From: Lachnospiraceae bacterium
Lineage (GTDB): Bacteria; Bacillota; Clostridia; Lachnospirales; Lachnospiraceae
Length of the DNA stretch: 64,000 nt
NCBI GenBank assembly: GCA_910574885.1
Contig: CAJTDD010000019.1
Span: forward strand, 1 to 64,000
Reading direction: 5' to 3'
Shown: positions 44,858 to 53,869 of the stretch, one piece after another
How the letters are laid out: every line of letters begins with the position of its first letter
Numbering within the stretch: the first letter of the stretch is position 1
The notes under the pieces: model-generated
Seen by the model: the letters and a program-made list of their open reading frames with translations, nothing else
Told to the model about the DNA's origin: nothing
Database searches by the model: none
Program-made: the position numbers and the translations under genes

Positions 44858-45760
44858 CTATGCCTCCTCTTTTCCGTTCAGAATCTTCATGGTAATCAGG
44901 GATACCAGCGTAATCAAGATGAACATACCGCCTGCCACGGCAGAACCATAGCCCATGTTAAAGACGCTGAAAGACTGCTTATACATATAAGTAGCCATCA
45001 ACTCTGTTGAAGTCCCGGGGCCTCCACCCGTCATAACATAAATCAAGTCGAAATATTTTAGGGAACCTACCATCGACAAAATAGCCGCGCTTTTCATAGA
45101 CGGAACCAAAAGCGGAAACGCTATTTTCCAGAAATACTGCCCTCTGGTAGCGCCGTCAATCCTTGCCGCCTCAAACACATCATAAGGTATATTGGTAAAT
45201 GCCGCCATAAAATACACCATATAAAACGGCGTAAACTGCCAGCAGATGACCATGATAACCGTCAGAAGCGCCGTCTTTGGATTCCCTAACAAATCTACGT
45301 TCCCCCCGCCGAACCAGCCGGAAATCGTGCTTACCAGACCGCCGTTGGTGGCCAGCGCATAGGTAAACAGGAAACCAATCGCAACCGATGACATCAGCAG
45401 CGGAATGAACCAGATTACCTTAAAAATAGTAAGCTTTTTCCCGCCAAAATCAAGGAACGTCGCCAGCGCCAGGCCAATTGGAATCTGGATACAGATAGAC
45501 AGTACCATGATTACCAGATTATTGCGGAACGCAATCCAGAAATTCTCATCTGCAATCAGCGTTTTCCAGTTCCCAATCCCGACAAACTTCTTCGCTGCCG
45601 AGATTCCGTTCCACTGATAGGTACTCGTAATAAACGTATCTATAATAGGGTAAACTACATAAATCGCCATCAAGATTGCCACAGGCGCCAGGAACAGCAT
45701 CGCAACCCTCCTGGTGTCCCTCTGCCTGAGCTTCTCAAGAGAAATCTCCTTTCCACCCAT
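44858..45760 (-). CDS. carbohydrate ABC transporter permease (MalF type)
   Basis: A 300-residue sugar permease with six hydrophobic helices and the coupling loop VFEAARIDGATRGQYFWKI (about 197-215). GAAGGAGG precedes its ATG. It is the first of two permease genes and follows the solute-binding protein gene after a 161-base gap with a hairpin. Confidence 0.95.
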   Translation of the reverse strand: MGGKEISLEKLRQRDTRRVAMLFLAPVAILMAIYVVYPIIDTFITSTYQWNGISAAKKFVGIGNWKTLIADENFWIAFRNNLVIMVLSICIQIPIGLALATFLDFGGKKLTIFKVIWFIPLLMSSVAIGFLFTYALATNGGLVSTISGWFGGGNVDLLGNPKTALLTVIMVICWQFTPFYMVYFMAAFTNIPYDVFEAARIDGATRGQYFWKIAFPLLVPSMKSAAILSMVGSLKYFDLIYVMTGGGPGTSTELMATYMYKQSFSVFNMGYGSAVAGGMFILITLVSLITMKILNGKEEA

Positions 45761-45845
45761 GTTCTAAAATCCCTCCTTCTCTGCAAGGAATGCCTGAAAA
45801 TGTTTTCCCATTCCAAAAGCATCCTTCCTGTCTTCACACGAATAT

Positions 45846-45906
45846 AAAAAGGGAACTTACGGAAAATGATATGATACGCTAAACATTTCCCGACAGCCCC
45901 CTTTTT
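45846..45906 (-). terminator. hairpin between binding protein and permeases
   Basis: AAAAAGGG and CCCTTTTT form an outer stem, and GGGAAATG / CATTTTCC an inner one. Located 16 bases after the binding-protein stop, it probably reduces permease transcription relative to the binding protein. Confidence 0.55.
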
Positions 45907-45921
45907 GCATAAACGATACCC

Positions 45922-47283
45922 CTACTCTGCCTTATTTGCCAGATATTCGTCCATAGCTTTCTGCATAGCCTCCTGCGCCTCCTGCGGAGTCTTCGTCAGA
46001 CCGAATACTTCCTGCAAGCCGTCCAGATGCGCCGTAGCTACTGCCGGCGGCAAATACTGGTCATACCATAACTGAATCTCAGATGCATTGTTCGCTGCCT
46101 CTACGACTTCCTTCGTAATAGAATCTGTCAGTTTATCCTCAATTCCGATGACCGGAGGAATCTTTCCGTTCTCTACTTCAAAGTCAATCACTTCATCATC
46201 CAAATGTGTTTCCGCACACTCAAAAGCTGCTTTTAACTTATCGCCTTCACAGTTAAATACGATGAACTGGTCGCCGACCGTACCGATCATGATAGACGGG
46301 TCAGCCTCAGACTCTTCGATTGCCGGGAACGGGAACCAGCCGATCTTCTCATAGAATTCCGCACTGTCTGTTGCAAATGTACCCGTATACCAGGAGCCAC
46401 ATAACAGCATGCCTGCCGTCTCCTGATACATCAACTGCTTCGCCTGACCGTCATCCTCACTCAAGGAATTCACGCCGTCCGGGAAGTATCCTGCTTCTAC
46501 CCACTCCTGAATCTTCTCGCCGGCTTTGATGAAACATTCGTCCGTGAACTTTCCTTCCCCTGCAACCGCCTTCTGGAACGGCTCAAGACCGCCGTAACGC
46601 GCCGCAAGGTTCATATAGTACATGGAACCCGTCCACTTAGAACTGTTCGCTAACGCAAAAGGCGTAATGTCATTTTCCTTGAGCGTATCACAGATTTCTT
46701 CCAAATCGGCAAGCGTTTCAGGCTCTTCCAGTTTATACTTGTCAAACATTTCTTTGTTGTAGAAGATACCGGACATTGATACATTCTGATATGGCACTGC
46801 ATAAATCTTGCCATTATAAGTAGCCTGACCTACCGCTGATTCCATCAATTTATCCTTAATATCAGAATCGCCGAACAGATCATCAATTGGCTGTCCGAAC
46901 CCAGAATCAATATACTCATACATCGGGCCGCCCGACCAACAGGAATACATATCCGGACACTCGCCTGAACTCATAGCGACTACCAGCTTTTCCTTGTATG
47001 TATCATTCTGCGTGGGAATACTCGTGACCGTATATCCCGACTCCGTCTCAGAGTTAAATTTCTCTACTGCCTTCGTGATTACATCCTTATCCGGGCTTTC
47101 TGTTCCGATATTCCAGTAGACGATCTCCTTGTCACCGCCGGAAGCGCCGGAAGCGCCTCCACCGTCTTTACTGCCGCCGTCTCCGCCGCTGTTTCCGCTG
47201 TCACCGCCGCCGCATGCCGCCAGCGACGCAGTCATCGCCGCCGCCATAGAAAGCGCCATAAGTCTTGCAACTCTTTTCTTCAT
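45922..47283 (-). CDS. extracellular sugar-binding lipoprotein
   Basis: A 453-residue family 1 solute-binding protein of an ABC sugar importer. The signal peptide ends in the lipobox SLAACGGG, then comes a Gly/Ser/Asp-rich flexible linker and the binding fold (EIVYWNIGTESPDKDVI onward, NDTYKEKLVVAMSSGECPD typical of the family). The frame is open to 47364, but the ATG at 47283 has AAAAGGAGG upstream and begins MKKRVARLMALS. It is the first gene of the transport operon, behind a promoter and a perfect palindrome. The specific sugar is unknown; the GH3 neighbour suggests a beta-linked oligosaccharide. Confidence 0.95.
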   Translation of the reverse strand: MKKRVARLMALSMAAAMTASLAACGGGDSGNSGGDGGSKDGGGASGASGGDKEIVYWNIGTESPDKDVITKAVEKFNSETESGYTVTSIPTQNDTYKEKLVVAMSSGECPDMYSCWSGGPMYEYIDSGFGQPIDDLFGDSDIKDKLMESAVGQATYNGKIYAVPYQNVSMSGIFYNKEMFDKYKLEEPETLADLEEICDTLKENDITPFALANSSKWTGSMYYMNLAARYGGLEPFQKAVAGEGKFTDECFIKAGEKIQEWVEAGYFPDGVNSLSEDDGQAKQLMYQETAGMLLCGSWYTGTFATDSAEFYEKIGWFPFPAIEESEADPSIMIGTVGDQFIVFNCEGDKLKAAFECAETHLDDEVIDFEVENGKIPPVIGIEDKLTDSITKEVVEAANNASEIQLWYDQYLPPAVATAHLDGLQEVFGLTKTPQEAQEAMQKAMDEYLANKAE

Positions 47284-47313
47284 CTCTTTTCCTCCTTTTA
47301 CTCTGGTTTCTGT

Positions 47314-47334
47314 ATCCGGTATCAGATACCGGAT
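47314..47334. promoter_or_regulatory. perfect 10-bp palindrome, operator candidate
   Basis: ATCCGGTATC and GATACCGGAT flank one base. The site covers roughly -5 to +15 of the predicted transcript of the sugar-binding protein gene, a normal operator position. Confidence 0.6.
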
Positions 47335-47335
47335 G

Positions 47336-47364
47336 TGTCTATGGATATATGATAGCATTGTCAA
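47336..47364 (-). promoter_or_regulatory. candidate promoter of the sugar transport operon
   Basis: Minus-strand TTGACA (47359-47364) and TAGACA (47336-47341) with 17 bases between. A second TTGACA lies at 47388-47393 with CAAATA 17 bases downstream, so two starts are possible. Confidence 0.5.
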
Positions 47365-47465
47365 TATTTGATTCCCATAAAATAAAATGTCAATTTTCTA
47401 TAAAAATCTTACCTGCAAACACAATTTTATATACATAGTCACGATAAAAGAATTTTCAAATTCTC

Positions 47466-47494
47466 TTGTCGGAATCCGATTTTAGTGATATGAT
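47466..47494 (+). promoter_or_regulatory. promoter of the folate operon
   Basis: TTGTCG (47466-47471) and TATGAT (47489-47494) are 17 bases apart. Transcription would begin near 47501, which argues that the ATG at 47503 is not the folC start. Confidence 0.6.
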
Positions 47495-47541
47495 AGACAG
47501 CGATGAAAAATATAGAAAACGAAACGAAAGGAAACGAGAAC

Positions 47542-48846
47542 GTGACCTATAAAGAAGCAAGGGTATATTTGGACAGTGTGTCGAAATACGGAAGTGTACT
47601 TGGTCTGGGTACGATTCAAAAGCTGTTGTGCGGACTTGGGAATCCACAGGATGACCTAAAGTTCATACATATTGCCGGAACCAACGGCAAAGGCTCTGTA
47701 CTTGCATACACCTCCACAATATTGAGCAAGGCAGGATACAGAGCAGGACGATATCTCTCGCCCACAGTCGTTTCCTATCTGGAACGGATTCAGGTAGACG
47801 GACAATGGATACCGGAAGACGTATTTGCCAGACTGACCACATTGGTCCGGAAAGCTATTGCCCCCATGGAGGCAGCCGGTGAGACACACCCGACTGTATT
47901 CGAGATAGAGACAGCAATAGCTTTTTTATATTTTCAGGAACAAGGCTGCGACCTCGTCGTACTGGAGTGCGGTCTTGGCGGCGCCAAGGACGCCACGAAT
48001 ATTATCGGCGCTCCCCTTCTCGCCGTGTTCACCTCCATCAGCCGGGATCATATGGGAATTCTCGGGAACACGCTGGGAGAAATTGCTTCTGATAAATCAG
48101 GCATCATCAAACCGGGCTGTACGGTCGTTTCTGCTAGCCAGCATCCCGAAGCGGCGCAGGTATTGCGGCAGCGTTCAAAACTGCTTGGCTGTCCCTACAT
48201 AACGGCGGATTTAAGCCTTGCAAAGCTGGTTGAAGAGAGCTATCAGGGCCAGATTTTTTCTTATAAAGAGATGGATGCGGTGTACTGCCCCCTTGCAGGG
48301 CGGCATCAGCTCGGCAATGCCGTGACTGCACTAGAAGCCGTCTTTGCACTTCGCACACTTGGCTATTGTATTTCAAATGACGCCATCCGGCAAGGCTTGA
48401 AAGAAACCATCTGGCGCGGGCGTTTCACCTGCATCAGTACAAAACCTCTCTTCTTTATAGACGGGGCCCACAATGAAGAGGCTGCAAGGAGGCTCCGGGA
48501 ATCTTTGGAGACCTATTTCCCAGAGAAACATTTCATCTATATTATGGGTGTGTTCCGGGATAAGGAATATGAAAAAATAGCCGGTATCATGGCCCCTCTG
48601 GCAAAATCCGTGCATACTTTGGCTCTTCCGGACGCCAGCCGTACCCTCTCGGCGCAAGAGCTTGCCAGTGTCATGGAGAGGCATTGCCACGGCGGTATTC
48701 CTGTCCAGGCGGAGAAGAATCTCGAATCTGCAGTAGAAAATACTCTTGCCGATGCCGGGGAAGACGACGTTATCATCGCTTTTGGCTCCCTCTCTTATCT
48801 TGGGGACGTGATGCTTCTGGTACAAAACTCAATTATTTTCAGATAG
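47542..48846 (+). CDS. folC: folylpolyglutamate/dihydrofolate synthase
   Basis: FolC adds glutamate to dihydropteroate or to folates. About 434 residues, with the P-loop HIAGTNGKGS, the Mur-ligase type segment VLECGLGGAKDATN and the C-terminal FIDGAHNEEAARR. The frame is open from an ATG at 47503, but that lies at the predicted transcript start without a ribosome site. A GTG at 47542, preceded by GAAAGGA, gives the usual start MTYKEARVYLDSVSKYG. It is the first gene of folC-folE-HD-folP-folBK. Confidence 0.95.
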   Translation: MTYKEARVYLDSVSKYGSVLGLGTIQKLLCGLGNPQDDLKFIHIAGTNGKGSVLAYTSTILSKAGYRAGRYLSPTVVSYLERIQVDGQWIPEDVFARLTTLVRKAIAPMEAAGETHPTVFEIETAIAFLYFQEQGCDLVVLECGLGGAKDATNIIGAPLLAVFTSISRDHMGILGNTLGEIASDKSGIIKPGCTVVSASQHPEAAQVLRQRSKLLGCPYITADLSLAKLVEESYQGQIFSYKEMDAVYCPLAGRHQLGNAVTALEAVFALRTLGYCISNDAIRQGLKETIWRGRFTCISTKPLFFIDGAHNEEAARRLRESLETYFPEKHFIYIMGVFRDKEYEKIAGIMAPLAKSVHTLALPDASRTLSAQELASVMERHCHGGIPVQAEKNLESAVENTLADAGEDDVIIAFGSLSYLGDVMLLVQNSIIFR

Positions 48847-48864
48847 AAAAAAGGATTCAAAATT

Positions 48865-49425
48865 ATGGTAGATCAAGACAAAATCAGACAGGCTGTCCGC
48901 ATTTTATTAGAAGGAATCGGCGAAGATATTTCCCGGGAAGGTCTCCTCGACACACCAGACCGTATCGCAAGGATGTACGCAGAACTCTTCGCCGGAATGG
49001 AGGAAGACGCCGGAAACTATTTAAACAAGACGTTTCACGCCAAGGACTGCGACATGGTAATCGAAAAAGACATTACCTTCCATTCCATCTGCGAGCATCA
49101 TATGCTGCCCTTTTTCGGGAAAATCCATATTGCCTATATCCCGGACGGCAAGGTGGTGGGGCTTAGCAAGCTTGCCAGGACAGTCGAAGTATTTGCAAGG
49201 CGTCTGCAGCTTCAAGAACAACTGACCGGGCAGATTGCGGACGCACTTATGGAGCATATGAAGCCGCAAGGCGTCCTTGTCATGGCGGAGGCAGAGCATA
49301 TGTGCATGACTATGCGCGGAATCAAGAAGCCGGGGAGCAAGACGGTGACGCTGGCGCGGCGCGGGGTTTTTGAAACCGACCCGGAGCTGGAAGAACGTTT
49401 TTTCCGGATGCTTGGGTTACGCTGA
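48865..49425 (+). CDS. folE: GTP cyclohydrolase I
   Basis: The first enzyme of folate synthesis, turning GTP into 7,8-dihydroneopterin triphosphate. The 186-residue protein shows the zinc-site and active-site segments [15 protein letters not shown] (residues 72-86) and [14 protein letters not shown]. It is the usual short type IA form. It starts 18 bases after folC and its stop lies one base before the HD gene. Confidence 0.97.
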   Translation: MVDQDKIRQAVRILLEGIGEDISREGLLDTPDRIARMYAELFAGMEEDAGNYLNKTFHAKDCDMVIEKDITFHSICEHHMLPFFGKIHIAYIPDGKVVGLSKLARTVEVFARRLQLQEQLTGQIADALMEHMKPQGVLVMAEAEHMCMTMRGIKKPGSKTVTLARRGVFETDPELEERFFRMLGLR

Positions 49426-49426
49426 C

Positions 49427-49927
49427 ATGCCTGCGAATCAGAGACTTCGCTTCATACAAAACCATCCTCTCTTCTGCTCCTTACTCCAAAGGCTTCAGGA
49501 GCTTGAGAAAGACCGCATTTTCTGCTGCCACCAAATGAACCATCTTCTAGATGTCGCCCGGATTGCCTATATCCTGAATCTGGAAAGGGACTTGGGCTTC
49601 AGCCGCGATCTGGTCTATGGGGCGGCTCTCCTCCATGATATCGGGAAAAGCCGCCAGTATGAAGCAGGAATTCCTCACGAGGCTGCAGGAGAAAAGCTGG
49701 CGGCGCAGATCCTTGCAGAGATGCCGGACGAGATTGCATTTACCGAAGAAGAACAACGGCAGATTCTTACGGCAATCCGCGGGCACCGGCGGCTGCGTGA
49801 GGATGCCGAACCGCTGGAAACTATTCTGTATGAGGGCGATAAGATGTCTCGGGCATGTTTCTTATGCCCTGCCAAAGCCCAATGTAACTGGAGCACTGAG
49901 AAAAAGAATATGGAGATACTGTTATAA
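49427..49927 (+). CDS. HD-domain protein in the folate operon
   Basis: A 166-residue HD-family phosphohydrolase-like protein. The metal residues are H35 (CCHQMNHLLDVAR), H70-D71 (LLHDIGK) and D138 (YEGDKMSR). The tail carries three cysteines, C144, C147 and C153, in CFLCPAKAQCNW. The frame is open further upstream within folE, but the ATG at 49427, directly after the folE stop, is the natural coupled start. Placed between folE and folP, it might remove phosphates from dihydroneopterin triphosphate, a step for which no Nudix enzyme is seen here. That role is inference from position. Confidence 0.85.
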   Translation: MPANQRLRFIQNHPLFCSLLQRLQELEKDRIFCCHQMNHLLDVARIAYILNLERDLGFSRDLVYGAALLHDIGKSRQYEAGIPHEAAGEKLAAQILAEMPDEIAFTEEEQRQILTAIRGHRRLREDAEPLETILYEGDKMSRACFLCPAKAQCNWSTEKKNMEILL

Positions 49928-49943
49928 TCAGGAAGGAGCATTT

Positions 49944-50774
49944 ATGTTTATTGGAAAAAAAGCATTCGACACAACTAGAAATACTTACATCATGGGAATC
50001 CTCAACGTCACGCCGGACTCCTTCTCTGACGGAGGCAGATACCAGGACATAGACGCGGCGCTTAGGCACGCGGAAGAAATGGTTCGGGACGGGGCCGACA
50101 TTCTGGATGTGGGCGGCGAATCCACCCGCCCCGGTCATGTACAGATTACGGACGAAGAAGAGATTGGACGCACCGCACCGGTCATTGAAAGACTCAAACA
50201 GGAATTTGACGTCCCAATCTCCATTGACACCTACAAAGGTTCCGTAGCCCATGCCGCGCTTCAAGCGGGAGCCGACCTGGTCAACGATGTCTGGGGGCTG
50301 AAATATGATTCCCGCATGGCAAAACTCATCAAAGACTACGGCGCCTCCTGCTGCCTGATGCATAATCGGAAAAAGCCTGTTTACGAGGATTTACTTGCGG
50401 ATTTTATGGATGATATGCGGGAATGTCTCCGAATTGCCAAGGAGGCACAGATTGCAGACGACAAGATTATTCTGGACCCCGGCGTTGGATTCGGGAAGAC
50501 GTATGAGATGAACCTTGCAATTATCCGGCATGTGGGCAGAATGCGGGAATTGGGGTATCCCATTCTTTTAGGCACTTCCCGCAAATCCGTAATCGGGCTC
50601 ACCCTTGACCTTCCTGCCGGCCAGCGGGAAGAAGGGACGATTGCCACTACCGTTTATGGGATGCTGAATGGATGCTCCTTTGTAAGGGTTCATGACGTAG
50701 CGGCAAACCGCAGGGCAATCCGGATGACAGAAGCGATTCTCCGGCAAGACGATACCGTCTGTGTACAGCGGTGA
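49944..50774 (+). CDS. folP: dihydropteroate synthase
   Basis: FolP condenses the pterin diphosphate with para-aminobenzoate and is the sulfonamide target. The 276-residue barrel has GILNVTPDSFSDGG (18-31), DVGGESTRPG, DLVNDVWG and the C-terminal VRVHDV. The frame is open from 49617 in overlap with the HD gene, but the ATG at 49944 with GGAAGGAG upstream gives the family start MFIGKKAFDTTRN. Confidence 0.97.
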   Translation: MFIGKKAFDTTRNTYIMGILNVTPDSFSDGGRYQDIDAALRHAEEMVRDGADILDVGGESTRPGHVQITDEEEIGRTAPVIERLKQEFDVPISIDTYKGSVAHAALQAGADLVNDVWGLKYDSRMAKLIKDYGASCCLMHNRKKPVYEDLLADFMDDMRECLRIAKEAQIADDKIILDPGVGFGKTYEMNLAIIRHVGRMRELGYPILLGTSRKSVIGLTLDLPAGQREEGTIATTVYGMLNGCSFVRVHDVAANRRAIRMTEAILRQDDTVCVQR

Positions 50775-50783
50775 TCCCGGAAA

Positions 50784-50817
50784 GACAGCGCAGCGTAGCA
50801 ACGATTTCAGCGCTGTC
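50784..50817. other. hairpin between folP and folBK
   Basis: GACAGCGC (50784-50791) and GCGCTGTC (50810-50817) are perfect inverted repeats in the 81-base gap. No T-run follows, so it may be an RNA processing or stability element rather than a terminator. Confidence 0.4.
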
Positions 50818-50855
50818 TGAATAGCTATGCAGCACATCAGAAATCAGGAGGATAT

Positions 50856-51674
50856 ATGGATAAGATTACAATACAAAACCTCGAAGTATTCGCCCGCCAC
50901 GGCGTATTTCCGGAAGAAAACGTCCTTGGGCAGAAATTTATCGTCACCGCAGTTTTATACACCGACACGAGAGCCGCCGGAAAGACGGATGAATTGGCGG
51001 CTTCCATCGACTACGGAGAAATCTGCCAAAAGATAGAACATTTCCTGACCGACCACACCTTCCGGCTGTTGGAACGCGCCGCCGAAAGCCTTGCCGAAAT
51101 GCTCCTCCTCCAAACGCCCCGTCTTCAAAAGCTCCGTCTGAATATAAAAAAGCCATGGGCGCCCGTGGGTCTTCCTCTGAAAACCGTCTCTGTCGAAATA
51201 GAGCGGGGATGGCACACGGCATATATTGCCCTTGGCTCGAATATGGGCGACAAGGAACGTTACCTCAATCAGGCAGTGGAAGCCTTAGGTAAGGTTCCTT
51301 CCTGCAAGGTAGAAAAGGTATCCTCTTTCTTAACCACGAAGCCTTACGGTATGACAGACCAGGATGATTTCCTGAACGGCTGTTTATGTCTTAGGACTTT
51401 GTTAACCCCTCGGGAATTATTGGATGCGCTTCACAGAATCGAACAGGACGCCGGAAGGGAGCGTATCGTCCATTGGGGACCAAGGACATTGGACTTAGAT
51501 ATTATTTTCTACGACGACCTGATTCTGGAAGAGAATGACCTGTGTATCCCCCATGTGGATATGCACCGGAGAGACTTTGTATTGAAGCCGCTCCATGAGA
51601 TTGCTCCTTATAAGCGCCACCCATGTACACGGAAAACTGTCCGAGAGATGTTAGAGGGGCTATGCCCTCTCTAA
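50856..51674 (+). CDS. folK: bifunctional dihydroneopterin aldolase / HPPK
   Basis: A 272-residue fusion of two folate enzymes. Residues 1-118 are FolB (NLEVFARHGVFPEENVLGQKF, then KKPWAPVGLPLKTVSVEIERG), which cleaves dihydroneopterin. Residues from about 122 are FolK (YIALGSNMGDKERYL, then GPRTLDLDIIFYDD and PHVDMHRRDFVLKPL), which transfers diphosphate from ATP to the pterin. AGGAGG precedes the ATG. With folE, folP and folC it gives a nearly complete dihydrofolate route; only the triphosphate removal step lacks a recognised enzyme. Confidence 0.96.
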   Translation: MDKITIQNLEVFARHGVFPEENVLGQKFIVTAVLYTDTRAAGKTDELAASIDYGEICQKIEHFLTDHTFRLLERAAESLAEMLLLQTPRLQKLRLNIKKPWAPVGLPLKTVSVEIERGWHTAYIALGSNMGDKERYLNQAVEALGKVPSCKVEKVSSFLTTKPYGMTDQDDFLNGCLCLRTLLTPRELLDALHRIEQDAGRERIVHWGPRTLDLDIIFYDDLILEENDLCIPHVDMHRRDFVLKPLHEIAPYKRHPCTRKTVREMLEGLCPL

Positions 51675-51675
51675 C
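51650..51675 (+). terminator. hairpin at the end of the folate operon
   Basis: GTTAGAGGGG and CCCTCTCTAAC pair, with a bulge, around a short loop and overlap the folBK stop codon. The following sequence is only moderately T-rich. Confidence 0.5.
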
Positions 51676-51769
51676 ATTACATTTGTCACATCTTCTTCTG
51701 ACACCTGACACTACCATTCTATACGCCGAAACATTATACTAAAAGCATCAAATACCAGGAGGCGATTCT

Positions 51770-52714
51770 ATGCAGTCAACCAACATAATCCAGATAGAAA
51801 ACTTGGTTAAAAGATACCAAAACCTGGTGGCGCTTGACCACCTGACATTAAGCATACGGGAGGGCGAGATCTTCGGGCTCCTTGGCCCCAACGGCTCCGG
51901 CAAGACTACAGCCATCAACTGCCTGCTCGCGCTGCTTAGGTACGACAAAGGCACGATTACCGTTTTCGGCAAAAATATGACCCCAAACAGTTACGACATC
52001 AAGAGGCAGATCGGTGTCGTGATGCAGAATGTCGCCGTATTCGAGCAGATGACCGTCCGTGAGAACATCGACTATTTCTGCGGCCTGTACATCCGGGACA
52101 AGGCAAAGCGCAGGCAGCTTGTTGAGGAAGCGATTGCTTTCACAGGGCTTGAAGATTTCACGAAAATGCGCCCTAAGAAGCTCTCCGGCGGTCTGTTAAG
52201 AAGGCTTAACATCGCCTGCGGCATCGTCCACAAGCCCCGGCTTATCATTATGGATGAGCCTACCGTTGCCGTAGACCCCCAGAGCCGCAACAAGATTCTG
52301 GAAGGAATCGTAGAGCTGAACCGGCAAGGCTCTACCATCATCTATACCTCTCACTACATGGAAGAGGTAGAACAGATCTGCACCCGTATCGCCATCATCG
52401 ACCACGGGCATGTATTGGCAACAGGAACCACGGAAGAATTGAAGCAAATGATCAAGACCGGCGAGACCATCACCATCGAAACTATCCCATTAGACGAAAC
52501 CTTGCTTTCCGGAATCCGGGAACTTCCCCACGTCTTTGATGTAAGCTATGAAGACCAGATATTAAAGATACGGCTTGGCACGGCAAGGCACAATCTGGTG
52601 CGCATCCTGAATTATTTACAAGAGAAAGACGTCCGTTTCGGCAGAGTCTTCTCGGAGCTGCCCACGCTCAACGACGTTTTCCTTGAGATTACAGGCAAAG
52701 AGTTAAGAGATTAG
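51770..52714 (+). CDS. ABC transporter ATP-binding protein
   Basis: A 314-residue ATPase of the ABC-2 export type. Walker A is GPNGSGKT (39-46), Walker B is LIIMDEPTVAVDP (158-170), and the H-loop is YTSHYMEEVEQ. The signature motif reads LSGGLLRR (138-145), with Leu where Gln is usual, a feature seen in some drug-export ATPases. AGGAGG precedes the ATG. Two permease genes follow at once, and no regulator gene is adjacent. The substrate is unknown; lipids, peptides or drugs are possible. Confidence 0.95.
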   Translation: MQSTNIIQIENLVKRYQNLVALDHLTLSIREGEIFGLLGPNGSGKTTAINCLLALLRYDKGTITVFGKNMTPNSYDIKRQIGVVMQNVAVFEQMTVRENIDYFCGLYIRDKAKRRQLVEEAIAFTGLEDFTKMRPKKLSGGLLRRLNIACGIVHKPRLIIMDEPTVAVDPQSRNKILEGIVELNRQGSTIIYTSHYMEEVEQICTRIAIIDHGHVLATGTTEELKQMIKTGETITIETIPLDETLLSGIRELPHVFDVSYEDQILKIRLGTARHNLVRILNYLQEKDVRFGRVFSELPTLNDVFLEITGKELRD

Positions 52715-52726
52715 GAGGGATAAGGA

Positions 52727-53869
52727 ATGTTACATTTATTCAGATACCGTTTCCTACAGACCATACGGAACTTCCCTATTATGTTCTGGGCGCTTTTATT
52801 CCCAATCATACTCGGAACCCTCTTCTACCTGTCTTTCGGAAGCGCCGGGCTTGAAAGCACCGGGGAATCTAACTGGGACGAGATTAAAGTCGCTGTGGTC
52901 AAAGAAGGGGACGCCTCAGAAAATGCCCGCGCCTTTGAAGAATTCCTGGCACAGATGGACGGTGAAATGCTGGATATCCAGGACATTTTCCAAGAGTCCG
53001 AAGCGCTGAACGCACTGAACGAAGAGACCATCTCCGGAATCTTCTACGTCAGGGACACACCTTCCCTCACCGTCGCCAAAAACGGCCTGAACGAAAGTAT
53101 CCTGACTTCTGTCCTTGAGACCTACAACCAGAACGCCTCCATGTTCCGCGAAATCGCAATGACCCATCCCGAAAGCATTCCGGAAGCCGCAAAAGCCATG
53201 GAAGAGTATCGGTACGTTACCTCTGAGGTCTCTTTAGGCGGCAAGGACTTGAACCCCAATGTCCAGTACTTCTTCGCGCTGGTGGCCTATGCCTGCCTCT
53301 CCGGGGCATTCTTAGGCATCCAATCAAGCGTAGACGGACAGGCGAATATATCTGCCCTTGGAGCAAGGCGCAGCATTACGCCGACACATAAGCTTACTCT
53401 GGTACTGATCGATATGACTGTGCTATTTATCATTCATTTTTTCAATATCCTGATTCTGTGCCTGTATATTACCCAGGCTCTTGGAATCAGCCTGGGGGAT
53501 GACATCGGCGCTTTGCTTCTGGTGGATTTCATGGGCAGCATGATTGGAGTCTGCTTAGGCGTCGCCATCGGATGCCTCGCCCGGATATCCTATGGCATGA
53601 AGATGGGCGTCTGTGTGCTGTTAACACTGTTCCCCGGCTTCCTCGCGGGACTGATGTTCGGTAATATGAAGAATATCATTGAACTTCACTGCCCCATCAT
53701 CAACCGCATCAACCCGGCGGCCGTCCTAAGCGACGCATTTTACTGCATGGGCATCTACAACGACATGGAACGGTTCTCCAGATGTCTTCTGATTCTGGCC
53801 GTGATGAGTGCGCTGCTTCTTACCGCTGCATTTTTAGGCATAAGGAGGGAACGTTATGACAGTATATAA
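52727..53869 (+). CDS. ABC-2 type permease, first subunit
   Basis: A 380-residue permease: one N-terminal helix (about 15-35), a long external loop (about 40-180) and a cluster of five helices (about 180-375), the standard ABC-2 plan. GGAGG lies before the ATG. It overlaps the next permease gene by 14 bases. Confidence 0.92.
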   Translation: MLHLFRYRFLQTIRNFPIMFWALLFPIILGTLFYLSFGSAGLESTGESNWDEIKVAVVKEGDASENARAFEEFLAQMDGEMLDIQDIFQESEALNALNEETISGIFYVRDTPSLTVAKNGLNESILTSVLETYNQNASMFREIAMTHPESIPEAAKAMEEYRYVTSEVSLGGKDLNPNVQYFFALVAYACLSGAFLGIQSSVDGQANISALGARRSITPTHKLTLVLIDMTVLFIIHFFNILILCLYITQALGISLGDDIGALLLVDFMGSMIGVCLGVAIGCLARISYGMKMGVCVLLTLFPGFLAGLMFGNMKNIIELHCPIINRINPAAVLSDAFYCMGIYNDMERFSRCLLILAVMSALLLTAAFLGIRRERYDSI

